Shown here piece after piece: positions 1 to 12,264 of a stretch of 64,000 bases of DNA. Under the pieces are notes generated by a model. That model ran no database searches. It had not been told where the DNA came from and worked only from the letters and a program-made list of their open reading frames with translations. A program made the translations under genes and the position numbers. The DNA comes from Methylobacterium nodulans ORS 2060 (GTDB taxonomy: Bacteria; Pseudomonadota; Alphaproteobacteria; Rhizobiales; Beijerinckiaceae), in contig NC_011894.1 in the NCBI RefSeq assembly GCF_000022085.1, positions 4,641,001-4,705,000 of the forward strand, written 5' to 3'. Within the stretch, counting starts at the first letter, position 1; each line of letters opens with the position of its first letter.

Positions 1-44
1 AGAAGGTGAGCGACCTGATCGCCTATCTGAAGACCCAGCAGTAG
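1..44 (+). CDS. C-terminal end of a probable c-type cytochrome (partial)
   Basis: Only the last 13 codons before the TAG at 42-44 are inside the window. They read as a short amphipathic helix ending LIAYLKTQQ, which resembles the terminal helix of class I cytochromes c, where an aromatic residue in the helix packs on the haem. The haem-binding CxxCH and the axial Met lie outside the window, so the assignment rests on the tail alone. A strong terminator follows 25 bases after the stop, so this is the last gene of its transcript. Confidence 0.5.
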   Translation, partial: KVSDLIAYLKTQQ

Positions 45-68
45 GATCGGGCGCCGCACGGTTGCCGG

Positions 69-92
69 ACCCCGCCGCGACAGCGGCGGGGT
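69..92 (+). terminator. Rho-independent terminator after the cytochrome gene
   Basis: Perfect 10-bp stem (ACCCCGCCGC 69-78 with GCGGCGGGGT 83-92), four-base loop GACA, then CTTTCATT. It separates the plus-strand cytochrome end from the convergent minus-strand oxidase gene. Confidence 0.85.
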
Positions 93-139
93 CTTTCATT
101 GTGGCGGGTGTGCCGCGTGCTGCTGCATCACCGGCGTGT

Positions 140-754
140 TCAGTAGAGCCGGGTGCGGTAGCTCTCCTCGATCGCCCGCTCGGCCTCGGCCGTGTCTTCT
201 CCGGCGATCTGATCGGCCAGGATCCGGCCCAGGGACGGAAAGCTCCCGCGCGCGACCTGTCTGTCCGGGTCCCAGATCCGCGAGCGGAGCATCGCCTTCC
301 CGCAGTGGAAAAAGACCTCCTCGACCGCCACGACGAGGCCCGCCACGGGGTTGCGTCCCTCGACAGCCAGCGGGGCGAGCAGCGCCTCGTCGGTCGTGAA
401 GCGTGCGCGGCCGTTCACGCGGAGCGTCTCGTCGAGGCCCGGCACGAGGAAGAGCAGGCCGACCTGCGGGTTCTCGGCGACGTTCAGCATGGTGTCGGCG
501 CGGCGGTTGCCCGGCCGGTCGGGAATCAGCAGGGTCACCTCGTCGAGGACCGCTACGAATCCGGGAGCGTCGCCGCGCGGCGTCGCATCGCCCCGTCCGG
601 CCGCATCCGATGAGGCGATGACGAGGAAGGGCGAGAGGGCGATGAAGGCCTGGGCGTGGCCGTCGAGACGCGTGAGCTCTTTCCTGAGCGCCCGCTCGCT
701 CGGCGAGCCGTAATGGGCCCGGATCGCCGCGGGCGAGGTGTCGGTCGTGCTCAT
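140..754 (-). CDS. Pyridoxamine 5'-phosphate oxidase family flavin-binding protein
   Basis: 204 residues from the ATG at 752-754. The frame stays open another 32 codons upstream, but that extension is Arg/Pro-rich and unlike the family. The protein has the split-barrel PNPOx-like fold pattern: an N-terminal helix, a PFLVIASSDAAG strand-turn, a GDAPGFVAVLDEVTLLIPDRPGNRR segment typical of FMN phosphate contacts, and LLFLVPG near the middle. It resembles the group annotated as MSMEG_1061-type FMN-binding proteins rather than true PdxH, so the substrate is unknown; flavin- or F420-linked reduction of small molecules is usual for such proteins. It is a lone gene, tail to tail with the cytochrome gene and 100 bases downstream of the histidine kinase on the same strand. 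Confidence 0.85.
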   Translation of the reverse strand: MSTTDTSPAAIRAHYGSPSERALRKELTRLDGHAQAFIALSPFLVIASSDAAGRGDATPRGDAPGFVAVLDEVTLLIPDRPGNRRADTMLNVAENPQVGLLFLVPGLDETLRVNGRARFTTDEALLAPLAVEGRNPVAGLVVAVEEVFFHCGKAMLRSRIWDPDRQVARGSFPSLGRILADQIAGEDTAEAERAIEESYRTRLY

Positions 755-854
755 GAGAATGGGTCCGGTCTCTCGCAGGCGAACCGGAGGGTAGCAGACG
801 CCGCCGCGGCAAGGCAGCCGCGTCCGGTGCATCCGGCCGAACCGGCTCAAGGCG

Positions 855-4907
<4,053 letters not shown>

Positions 4908-5180
4908 CGGGATGCCACCCGCTTCGCTCCGCCCCTGTGCTCCGCACGCAGACTCTCAGGAATCCCACGTGTGTCGCGAGTCCCGGCAGCCCTTGCCGCA
5001 TGCAGTCGTCGCGTCCTGAGCAAAGACCACTATTCGTAGCCGGCGGCAATGCGGCGCAACACTGATGCAAGCGATGTGCGAATCACCACGGAGGGCCCGA
5101 CCCGGCCCCGGTTTCCGATGAAAGACCTCGGCCGCACAGTGAGCTGGTGTGGCCCATCCGCGCGGTCCCGCCGACGATGC

Positions 5181-5212
5181 GGCCAAGTCGCGGTTCGGCC
5201 AAGTCGCGGTTC
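5181..5212. repeat. Two perfect tandem copies of a 16-bp unit
   Basis: GGCCAAGTCGCGGTTC occurs at 5181-5196 and again at 5197-5212. Its first 10 bases recur at 5253-5262 beyond the hairpin. This looks like slipped-strand duplication in non-coding DNA. Confidence 0.9.
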
Positions 5213-5218
5213 GGCCTC

Positions 5219-5252
5219 AAAAAAGTGCCCTGCCGGCGGATGCGGGCAGGGC
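5219..5252 (-). terminator. Minus-strand terminator-like hairpin with no known upstream gene
   Basis: GCCCTGCC (5227-5234) pairs perfectly with GGCAGGGC (5245-5252). Read on the minus strand, the stem is followed by AC and then six T (complement of AAAAAA 5219-5224), the form of an intrinsic terminator. No minus-strand gene precedes it for more than 350 bases, so it either ends a small untranslated RNA or is a relic. Confidence 0.5.
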
Positions 5253-5614
5253 GGCCAAGTCGCTTTGGGGGCCTCGGAAGCATCCCCACGCCTCCGCCTG
5301 TCCGCCGGATTGTCCAGCGAAGCAGATGGCACGCGAAGGGCTGCGCCAACAGACGGACTATGCGAGTTCCGTCCGAGGGGCGCCTTCACAAATATCAAGA
5401 ATCGCGGGCCGGCCCGCGGCTCCGGAGCGGTGCCGGATTGGTCGCGCCGGATCTCGGCCGGCTGCGGGCGATGCCGCCCCGGCGCGGCGTGGGCCGGCGG
5501 GACCGCGGCGTCTCCCGGACCGGGCGGCCGGCCGGGAGGCTCACGCCGCCTCGGCGGGCTTGACCAAGTTCCGCCACACTCGCACCGGTTAAGCGCGCGC
5601 CGGAGCAGAGTCGA

Positions 5615-6433
5615 TTGACCCAGGACGAACCCCCCATCCCGCTGACGGTCCTGATGCGGACCTTCAACGAGGCAGACCGAATCGAGGCGGCCATCCGATC
5701 CGCGCTGCCCCTGCGGGCGGAGATCCTGGTGATCGATTCCGGCTCGACGGACGCGACCGTCGCCATCGCCCGGTCCCTCGGCGCCCGGGTGGTCACGAAT
5801 CCTTGGGGCGGCTTCGGGCCGCAGAGGCGATTCGGTGAGGCCCTGTGCACGCACGACCACGTCTTCAGCATGGATGCGGACGAGGTGCTCACGCCCGAGC
5901 TGGTCTGGGAGATCCGGGGGATCTTCCTGTTCGGGCCGCCCCCCGCCCTGATGAAGCTGCGTAAGGCCATGGCGCTGCCGCACCACGACCGGCCGCCCCC
6001 CTTCGCCTTCTGCACCGAGCAGATCTACATCTACGACCGGCGGGTGGCGCGCACGACCGAGAACCCGAACTGGGACCATCTCGACATCCGCACGGCGGAG
6101 AAGCCGCGGCGGCTCGAGGCGGTGGCCTGGCACTTCACCTACCGCGACTGGAACCATGCGGTCGCGAAGGCGAATTACGTCGCCGAGCTCGCCGCCCGCA
6201 CCTCCGAGCCGCGCTCGCGGCTCGAACTCGGCCTGCGCGTCTTCGTGGAATTCCCGTTCTACTTTCTCCGCTTCTATTTCCTGAGGCGGCTGTTCCTCGC
6301 CGGGGCCGACGGCTTCGCCATGGCGACGATCCTTGCCTTCGGGCGGTTCCTGCGCATCGCCAAGATGCGCGAGCAGGCGGCGTCGCGGGCGGTCGATCCG
6401 GCGGCGCAAGCCGCGGCGGATGAGGCGCGATGA
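5615..6433 (+). CDS. Family 2 glycosyltransferase (WaaE/KdtX-like)
   Basis: 272 residues from a TTG at 5615; an in-frame ATG at residue 14 falls inside the first beta strand, so it is less likely. The GT-A fold is clear: TVLMRTFNEADRIEAAIRSA at the N-terminus, EILVIDSGSTDAT for nucleotide binding, and the metal-binding DxD at D87-A-D89 in FSMDADE. The short C-terminal part with aromatic-rich YFLRFYFLRRLF suggests membrane association. It resembles WaaE/KdtX-type sugar transferases that decorate the LPS core. It overlaps the next gene, an MsbA-like exporter, by four bases (ATGA), so the two probably act on the same surface glycolipid. Donor and acceptor sugars cannot be read from sequence. Confidence 0.9.
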   Translation: MTQDEPPIPLTVLMRTFNEADRIEAAIRSALPLRAEILVIDSGSTDATVAIARSLGARVVTNPWGGFGPQRRFGEALCTHDHVFSMDADEVLTPELVWEIRGIFLFGPPPALMKLRKAMALPHHDRPPPFAFCTEQIYIYDRRVARTTENPNWDHLDIRTAEKPRRLEAVAWHFTYRDWNHAVAKANYVAELAARTSEPRSRLELGLRVFVEFPFYFLRFYFLRRLFLAGADGFAMATILAFGRFLRIAKMREQAASRAVDPAAQAAADEAR

Positions 6434-8193
6434 CCAGACGAGAGATGTTCCTGCGGGTGTGGCGCGGCTGGCTCAGCCGCCAGAAGGCCCTCCTGGCCTG
6501 GCTCGCGGTCGCCATCGCGGTGGTGGGCGCCTCGACCGGCATCTATCCGGTGGTGGTGCGGTTCGCCTTCGAGGCCTATGCCGCCAACGACCGGTCGTCG
6601 CTGTCCTACGTGCCGCTCGCCATCCTGCTCGCCACCGCCTTACGGGGCAGCGCACTCCTGGCGCAGCTCGTCCTGACGAACCGCATCGTGACGCGGGTCG
6701 AGGCCGACATGCTCTCGGACCTGTTCGCCCGCATGGTGCGCGCGGATGTCGGGCGCACCACCCGGGAGAGCCCCGCCGCGCTCTCCCAGCGCTTCACGGG
6801 CGACTTCGCGCCGGTCTCCGAGGCGCTCTCGCGCCTCTCGACGGTGCTGCTGCGGGACGTCGCGATGCTGATCGCGCTCGGCGCCGCGCTTCTGTGGATG
6901 GATCCCGTCCTGACGCTGGTCTCGGTGGTGATGGTGCCGCTCGTGGCGCGTCCGGTCAGCCAGATCGGGCAGAAGCTGCGCCGCTACGCCCGCGCCATCC
7001 ACGAGACCGTCGGCGCCACGGCGGGGCTGATCGGCGAGAGCCTGCTCGGGTCGCGGGTCGCCAAGGTTTACGGGATGGAGGATCTGCTCTCCGCCCGCGC
7101 CCGCGAGGGCTTCGAGCAGGTGCGCCGGCTCAAGGTGAAGGCCGCCAATGCCAGGGGCCGCCTCGACCCGCTGCTCGAGATCGGGGGCGGCCTCGGCGTC
7201 GCCGCCGTGATGATCCTGATCGGGGACCGCGTGATGTCCGGCGAGCGCTCGGTGGGCGATTTCACCGGCTTCGTCACGGCGCTCCTCCTCGCCTCCCAGC
7301 CCGCCCGCACCCTCGGCTCGCTCGGCGCGGTGCTCCAGCAGGCCGCGGGCGCGCTCCAGCGCTATTTCGAGGCTTTCGACGAGCGGCCGACCATCGCCGA
7401 CCGGCCCAGCGCGCGCCCGCTGCGGATCGGGGCCGGCGAGATCCGCTTCGAGGGCGTGGTCTTCGCCCATGAGGGCGGGCCGCCCGTCCTGCGGGGGCTC
7501 GACCTCGTCGCCCGCGCCGGGGCGGTCACCGCCATCGTCGGGCGCTCCGGTGCCGGCAAGTCGACGCTGCTCGATCTCGTCCCGCGGCTCCAGGAAGTGT
7601 CCGAGGGGCGCGTGGCGATCGATGGCCAGGATGTGAGAGACGTCACCCTGGACTCGCTGCGGGCCTCGATCGCGATGGTCACGCAGGATGTCATGCTGTT
7701 CGACGATACGGTCGAGGCCAATATCGCCTTCGGCCGGCCGGGCGCTTCGCCCGAGGAGGTGCGCGCCGCCGCCCGCGCCGCCGCGGCGGATTTCGTGGAC
7801 GATCTGCCCGACGGTTTCGCCTTCCGGGTCGGTCCCGGCGGATCCAGGCTTTCGGGCGGCGAGCGCCAGCGCGTCACCCTGGCCCGGGCCTTCCTCAAGA
7901 ACGCGCCGATCCTCCTTCTCGACGAGGCGACGAGCGCGCTCGATCCGGCCTCCGAGGCCCGCGTGCAGGAGGCGGTGCGGCGCCTGATGGCCGGACGCAC
8001 GACGGTGATCGTCGCCCATCGGCCTTCGACCTACATGGCGGCGGATCAGATTGCGGTGATGGAAGGCGGCCGCGTCATCCGCTTCGGACCTCCGGACCTC
8101 GTGATGGGCCGGGCGGAGGCCGAGGCGCTGGAGAACCATGCGCCCGCAGCCGAGGCGCGAAACGGGGTCGAGCCGGTGGCAGGCGCCGCCTGA
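6430..8193 (+). CDS. MsbA-like ABC exporter (fused membrane and ATPase domains)
   Basis: 587 residues. The N-terminal 320 or so residues form the six-helix exporter domain. The C-terminal half is the ATPase, with Walker A GRSGAGKST (K377), signature LSGGERQR near residue 474, Walker B LLLDEATSALD (D498, E499) and a switch His in IVAHRPST. As a half-size fused exporter it would act as a homodimer in the inner membrane, flipping lipid-linked substrates such as lipid A core. The overlapping glycosyltransferase in front supports a glycolipid cargo, but drug export cannot be excluded from sequence alone. Confidence 0.93.
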   Translation: MTRREMFLRVWRGWLSRQKALLAWLAVAIAVVGASTGIYPVVVRFAFEAYAANDRSSLSYVPLAILLATALRGSALLAQLVLTNRIVTRVEADMLSDLFARMVRADVGRTTRESPAALSQRFTGDFAPVSEALSRLSTVLLRDVAMLIALGAALLWMDPVLTLVSVVMVPLVARPVSQIGQKLRRYARAIHETVGATAGLIGESLLGSRVAKVYGMEDLLSARAREGFEQVRRLKVKAANARGRLDPLLEIGGGLGVAAVMILIGDRVMSGERSVGDFTGFVTALLLASQPARTLGSLGAVLQQAAGALQRYFEAFDERPTIADRPSARPLRIGAGEIRFEGVVFAHEGGPPVLRGLDLVARAGAVTAIVGRSGAGKSTLLDLVPRLQEVSEGRVAIDGQDVRDVTLDSLRASIAMVTQDVMLFDDTVEANIAFGRPGASPEEVRAAARAAAADFVDDLPDGFAFRVGPGGSRLSGGERQRVTLARAFLKNAPILLLDEATSALDPASEARVQEAVRRLMAGRTTVIVAHRPSTYMAADQIAVMEGGRVIRFGPPDLVMGRAEAEALENHAPAAEARNGVEPVAGAA

Positions 8194-8331
8194 GCCTGGA
8201 CCGGCGACCCGGACGATGCGGGCGAGACCGGGACCGGCCGGGTCGATCGCCGCTCATCGCGATCGTCATCCGTCGAACGGGGACTCATCCCGTCGGGCCT
8301 TTCCCAAGACCGACGCGAAGGGGAAGAGGCC

Positions 8332-8457
8332 CTAACGGGTCCCGATCGCGCGCGCGACCTCCTCCAGGCGGCGCTGCGTCATGGCGATCTGGTCGAGCGC
8401 GCCCTGGCGGGTGCAGGCGCCCATGGTCATGCCATTGTAGAAGCCGCCGTTCCTCAT
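8332..8457 (-). CDS. Small 41-residue protein of unknown function
   Basis: ATG at 8455-8457 with a GAGGGG ribosome site six bases upstream. The peptide starts MRNGGFYNGMTMGA and ends in a helical, charged stretch (DQIAMTQRRLEEVARAIGTR) that could be a short coiled helix. It is not recognised. The frame continues upstream but without a better start. It sits between two plus-strand genes in antisense orientation. Coding status is uncertain; a good ribosome site and amino-acid composition unlike the neighbouring noise are the only support. Confidence 0.4.
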   Translation of the reverse strand: MRNGGFYNGMTMGACTRQGALDQIAMTQRRLEEVARAIGTR

Positions 8458-8668
8458 CAGCCGCCCCTCGCTGCGCGGTCGCGGCCAGTGAAGCAGAGAT
8501 GACTTAAGCGTGCGTCGAGCGGCTCGCCCCATAGTTGCGGCCCGCCGCAAGACCTGTTTGAACACCCCGCAGTTGCAGAACGGTCCTTGACTCCGTCGGC
8601 CGGTTTGCGGCCAAGCGGGAGGACAAGCCCGTCAGCCGGGCCAACGTCAGGGTATTGGGAGGCTCGGA

Positions 8669-9913
8669 ATGCTCTCGCTCGTCGACCTGCGCGACCGGAT
8701 CGGTGCCGGGCGCCTGACCCCGCAGGGAGCCGTGTCGCTGGCCCGTGAGGCGATCGCCAACCGCGACCCGGAAGTCGGCGCGATCGTGCGGCTCGACCCC
8801 GCGGCCCCGGTGCCGGACGAGGGCCCGCTCGCCGGGATCGCGGTCGGCCTCAAGGACATCATCGATACCGCCGACCTGCCCACCGAGATGGGGTCGCCGC
8901 TCTATGCCGGCTGGCGGCCGCGCGCGGATGCGCCGGTGGTAGCGCGGCTGAAGCGGCTCGGCGCCGTCCCCCTGGCCAAGACCACCACGACGGCCTTCGC
9001 CTTCCTCGACCCGACGGAGACGCGCAATCCCCGCAACCTCGCGCATACGCCGGGCGGTTCGTCGGCCGGGTCGGCCGCCGCGGTCGCAGCCGGGATGCTG
9101 CCGCTTGCGCTCGGCACCCAGACCGGCGGCTCCGTCATCCGTCCCGCCGCCTTCTGCGGCGTGGTCGGCGTCAAGCCGTCCTTCCGGCTCCTGCCGACCG
9201 TGGGAGTGAAATGCTTCTCCTGGGCACTCGACACGGTCGGGCTGTTCGCAGCCCGCGTGGCGGATGCCGCCCACGCGCTGGCGCTCCTGGCGGACCGGCC
9301 CGCCATCGACCTGCCGGCGGGCGATCCCGGCCTGCCGCGCATCGGCCTGTTGAGGCAGGATTTCTGCGCGCCGCCGGCCCCGGAGGCCCTCGCCGCCCTG
9401 GAGCGCGCCGCTGCGGCGGCGGAGCGGGCGGGCGCGCAGGTGCGCGACCTCGATCTGCCGCCGATCTTCGCGGAGGCGTTCGCCCGTCATCCGGTGATCC
9501 AGGATTTCGAGGCGGCCCAGGCGCTGGCCTGGGAATACGACCACCACCGCAATGCGCTGCCGCCGCTCCTGCGCGCGCAGCTCGACGGAGCCCAGCGCGT
9601 GGGCCCGGCCGAGTACGACGCGTCGCGGCGCATCGCCCATCAGGCTCGCCGCAGCCTCAAGGATGTGTTCGGCGAGGAGGGCGTCGACGTGATCCTGACG
9701 CTCTCGGCTCCGGGCCCGGCCCCGGAGGGGCTCGCCTCCACGGGCGACGCCCGCTTCAACCGCCTCTGGACCCTGATGGGCGTCCCCTGCGTGACGGTGC
9801 CGGTCGAAACGACGGCGGAGGGGCTGCCGCTCGGCGTACAGGTGATCGCGCGGTTCGGCGACGACGGCCGGGCGCTTGCTGCCGCGCGGCTGATCGAGCG
9901 GGCCATCGGCTGA
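8669..9913 (+). CDS. Amidase signature family hydrolase
   Basis: 414 residues, preceded by GGAGG at a good distance. The Ser-cisSer-Lys triad is intact: K62 in GLKDIID, cis-Ser S131 in PGGSSAGSAAA and nucleophile S155 in TQTGGSVIRPA, followed by the family's FCGVVGVKPSF. Members hydrolyse amide bonds in the cytoplasm (GatA, AtzF, acetamidase, indoleacetamide hydrolase). At 414 residues, with no partner genes, it is not the GatA of a GatCAB set. The pyroglutamyl-peptidase gene begins 12 bases after its stop, so the two are co-transcribed and may share scavenging of amide-bonded nitrogen. The substrate is unknown. Confidence 0.92.
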   Translation: MLSLVDLRDRIGAGRLTPQGAVSLAREAIANRDPEVGAIVRLDPAAPVPDEGPLAGIAVGLKDIIDTADLPTEMGSPLYAGWRPRADAPVVARLKRLGAVPLAKTTTTAFAFLDPTETRNPRNLAHTPGGSSAGSAAAVAAGMLPLALGTQTGGSVIRPAAFCGVVGVKPSFRLLPTVGVKCFSWALDTVGLFAARVADAAHALALLADRPAIDLPAGDPGLPRIGLLRQDFCAPPAPEALAALERAAAAAERAGAQVRDLDLPPIFAEAFARHPVIQDFEAAQALAWEYDHHRNALPPLLRAQLDGAQRVGPAEYDASRRIAHQARRSLKDVFGEEGVDVILTLSAPGPAPEGLASTGDARFNRLWTLMGVPCVTVPVETTAEGLPLGVQVIARFGDDGRALAAARLIERAIG

Positions 9914-9924
9914 CCCGCCCGCCG

Positions 9925-10527
9925 GTGCGCTCCCTCCTCATCACGGGCTTCGGCCCGTTCCCGGGCATGCCGGTCAATCCGAGCGCGGCCCTCGCGCGCC
10001 GGCTTGCCGCCTCGCCCCACCTCACCCGTGCGCTCGGTGGCGCGCCGCGCCTGCGCATCCTCACCACTGCCTACGGGGCGATCGTTTCCGAACTCACGCC
10101 CGCCCTGACGGAGGATCCGGGCGCGGTGCTGATGATCGGGGTCGCGGGCCGCAGCCGGCAGGTGCGGGTCGAGGTCCGGGCCCTGAACCGGGCGAGCCGG
10201 CTCTTCCCGGACGCCTCGGGGCGGATCGCGGCGCGGCTCGCCCTCGACCCGGAGGGCCCCGCTCTGCGCCGGGCCGGGGCGGTCGCGGTCAAGGCCGGCG
10301 CCCTGCTGCGGCGCCGGGGCCTGCCGGCGGGGCTCTCGCGGGATGCGGGCCGCTACCTCTGCAACGCCTCCTACTTCCGGGCCCTCGCCCAGCCCGTCCC
10401 GGTGCTCTTCCTCCACATTCCCCGGCCGCCCCGGAGCGGCGCACGCGCCTGGGAGGCCGGATTGGCGGCCGCCTTCGCCGAGGTGGCGCGCCTCCTCGCG
10501 CTGGAGGGGCGGCGGTCCGGCGGGTGA
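9925..10527 (+). CDS. pcp: Pyroglutamyl-peptidase I (pyrrolidone-carboxylate peptidase)
   Basis: 200 residues from the GTG at 9925-9927, the first start after the amidase stop. The C15 cysteine peptidase triad can be placed: E83 in VRVEVRALN, C146 in DAGRYLCNASY and H164 in FLHIPRPP, and the N-terminal LLITGFGPFPGMPVNPS is diagnostic. The enzyme removes N-terminal 5-oxoproline from peptides in the cytoplasm. Family length is usually 200-215 residues, so it is complete. The MIGVAGRSRQ loop is slightly shorter than the usual GGR region. Confidence 0.92.
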   Translation: MRSLLITGFGPFPGMPVNPSAALARRLAASPHLTRALGGAPRLRILTTAYGAIVSELTPALTEDPGAVLMIGVAGRSRQVRVEVRALNRASRLFPDASGRIAARLALDPEGPALRRAGAVAVKAGALLRRRGLPAGLSRDAGRYLCNASYFRALAQPVPVLFLHIPRPPRSGARAWEAGLAAAFAEVARLLALEGRRSGG

Positions 10528-10532
10528 GCCCC

Positions 10533-10572
10533 GGGAGCGGCTGCCGATCCAGACGAAGCGGAAGCCGCTCCC
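10533..10572. terminator. Hairpin between convergent pcp and bdhA genes
   Basis: Perfect 10-bp arms (GGGAGCGGCT 10533-10542, AGCCGCTCCC 10563-10572) with a 20-base loop. It starts six bases after the pcp stop and lies 46 bases beyond the bdhA stop. No clear U tract on either side, so bidirectional termination is inferred from position. Confidence 0.55.
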
Positions 10573-10618
10573 GCGTTGATTGCGCCGCCCGTCCTGCGGG
10601 GAGCCGGGGGAGGATGCG

Positions 10619-11404
10619 CTATTGCGCCGTCCAGCCGCCGTCGACGGAGATGTTGGCGCCGGTGATCTGGCTCGCCGCGTCCGAGCACAGGAACACGGCG
10701 ATCGCCGCGACCTGATCCACCGTGACGAATTCCTTCGTGGGCTGCGCCTGCAGCAGCACGTCGTTGATGACCTGCTCCTTGGTGAGGCCGCGCGCCTTCA
10801 TCGTGTCGGGGATCTGGCTCTCCACCAGCGGCGTCCAGACATAGCCCGGCGAGATGCAGTTCACCGTGATCTTGTGGGTGGCCAGTTCCAGCGCCGCCGT
10901 CTTGGTCAGGCCGGCAATGCCGTGCTTGGCCGCCACATAGGCCGCCTTGAAGGGCGAGGCCACCAGCGAATGCGCCGAGGCGGTGTTGATGATCCGGCCC
11001 CAGCCCTGGCGCTTCATGCCGGGGATCGCCGCCCGCATCGCGTGGAAGGCCGAGGACAGGTTGATGGCGATGATCTGGTCCCACTTGCCGACCGGGAATT
11101 CCTCGATCGGCGAGACGAACTGGATGCCCGCATTGTTGACCAGCACGTCCACCGCGCCGAAGGCCGTCTCGGCCTCCGCGATCATCCCGGCGATCTCGTC
11201 GGGCTTCGACATGTCGGCGCCCGAGTAGCGGGCCTTCACACCGAACTCGGCTTCGATCGCCGCGCGCTCGCGCTCGATGTCCTCAGGTTGGCCGAAGCCG
11301 TTGAGGACGATGTTGGCCCCGTCCTTGGCGAGGCCCCGCGCGATGGCGAGGCCGATGCCGCTCGTCGAGCCGGTGACGACGGCGGTCTTCGATGTCAGGG
11401 TCAT
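10619..11404 (-). CDS. bdhA: 3-hydroxybutyrate dehydrogenase
   Basis: 261 residues from the ATG at 11402-11404; the open frame runs 50 codons further upstream but overlaps the decarboxylase end. It is a short-chain dehydrogenase with TGSTSGIG (residues 11-18) and catalytic S143, Y156 and K160. The residues that mark the hydroxybutyrate branch are present: Q95 in GIQFVSP, H145 directly after SA, and a late PGYVWTPLV. It interconverts (R)-3-hydroxybutyrate and acetoacetate with NAD. Together with the upstream acetoacetate decarboxylase and patatin lipase it forms a ketone-body or PHB-degradation cluster on one strand. Confidence 0.93.
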   Translation of the reverse strand: MTLTSKTAVVTGSTSGIGLAIARGLAKDGANIVLNGFGQPEDIERERAAIEAEFGVKARYSGADMSKPDEIAGMIAEAETAFGAVDVLVNNAGIQFVSPIEEFPVGKWDQIIAINLSSAFHAMRAAIPGMKRQGWGRIINTASAHSLVASPFKAAYVAAKHGIAGLTKTAALELATHKITVNCISPGYVWTPLVESQIPDTMKARGLTKEQVINDVLLQAQPTKEFVTVDQVAAIAVFLCSDAASQITGANISVDGGWTAQ

Positions 11405-11441
11405 GCAAAAGCCTCCAGGCTTGATGCGGAAGGGGAATGTC

Positions 11442-12185
11442 TCAGGCGAGATAGTCGTGCAGCACGCGGCCGTAGGGCAGGGTGAAGTCGACGACCTGGT
11501 GGCGCCCGCGCACGATGCGGCGCACCGGCAGGTCGGCGACCCGGCAATTGGCATGCGGGATCAGGTGCAGGCGCGCGTCGCCCTCCCAGGCGCCGTGGAC
11601 CGTGATGTCCTGCAGCCGGTAGCCGATGAGCTGGGCCACCTTCACGCCGCCATCCACGTCCGGCAGCAGCTTCAGGTTGACGTTGAGCTGGCCGATCCCC
11701 TCGCGCACCCGGTCGAGCTCGCCCGCAAGGCTGTGATGCTTGTAGGTCATGGTGCCGAGCGCGACCCGCTCCTCGTCGTAGTGCAGGGTGCCGGTGAGCG
11801 TGTCCTTCATCACCTTGAGCCGGGGCACGCCGTATTTCTTCGGAAAGCCCCAGATCTCGCGGCCGGCGGTGATCGGCGGCTCGTCGTCGAGATACATCTG
11901 GACCGAGAAGTTGCAGGGCTCGCCGTTGTAGCGGGCGACGATGCCGGTGCCGCTCTCCTCGTAATCGCCGAAGCCGGAGGAATCCGGCATCTTCATCCAC
12001 TCGTAGAAGGCAAGGTTGCCGGGCGCCGGTTCGAGCGGCTCGGGCAGGGCGGCCCGCAGGGCGTCCGGGTCGGTCTCGTAGGTGATGATCAGGTATTCGC
12101 GGCGGATGAAGCGGTAGGGCCCGTGCGGATAGCTCGGACTGAAGACCGGCATCGAGGGGCTGCGGAGAATCTCGTCACGGGTCAT
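11442..12185 (-). CDS. adc: Acetoacetate decarboxylase
   Basis: 247 residues, the normal family length. The Schiff-base lysine motif is present as EIWGFPKKYG: K116 matches the catalytic Lys of Clostridium Adc and K117 the neighbouring Lys that lowers its pKa. The acidic DYEESGTG (75-81) carries the conserved active-site Glu region. The enzyme converts acetoacetate to acetone and CO2 in the cytoplasm. It lies 37 bases upstream of the hydroxybutyrate dehydrogenase start, which makes the same acetoacetate, so the pair would drain 3-hydroxybutyrate. Related lipocalin-like proteins can carry other decarboxylase or aldolase roles. Confidence 0.9.
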   Translation of the reverse strand: MTRDEILRSPSMPVFSPSYPHGPYRFIRREYLIITYETDPDALRAALPEPLEPAPGNLAFYEWMKMPDSSGFGDYEESGTGIVARYNGEPCNFSVQMYLDDEPPITAGREIWGFPKKYGVPRLKVMKDTLTGTLHYDEERVALGTMTYKHHSLAGELDRVREGIGQLNVNLKLLPDVDGGVKVAQLIGYRLQDITVHGAWEGDARLHLIPHANCRVADLPVRRIVRGRHQVVDFTLPYGRVLHDYLA

Positions 12186-12264
12186 GCCCTGTCTCTCCTG
12201 ATTGCGCGGCGCCGCAGGGGCGGGGGCTGCCCGGGCCGGCCGTGCTGACCTTAGGCCGGGGCTT

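Larger units (their letters stand above)
4908..5614. other. 707-base intergenic region without a convincing gene
   Basis: It lies between the divergent histidine kinase and glycosyltransferase genes. Open frames cross it on both strands but look like high-GC noise, with Arg/Pro/Ala composition and no family resemblance. It holds a 16-bp tandem duplication (5181-5212) and a minus-strand terminator-like hairpin (5219-5252), and presumably the promoters of both flanking genes. Confidence 0.6.
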
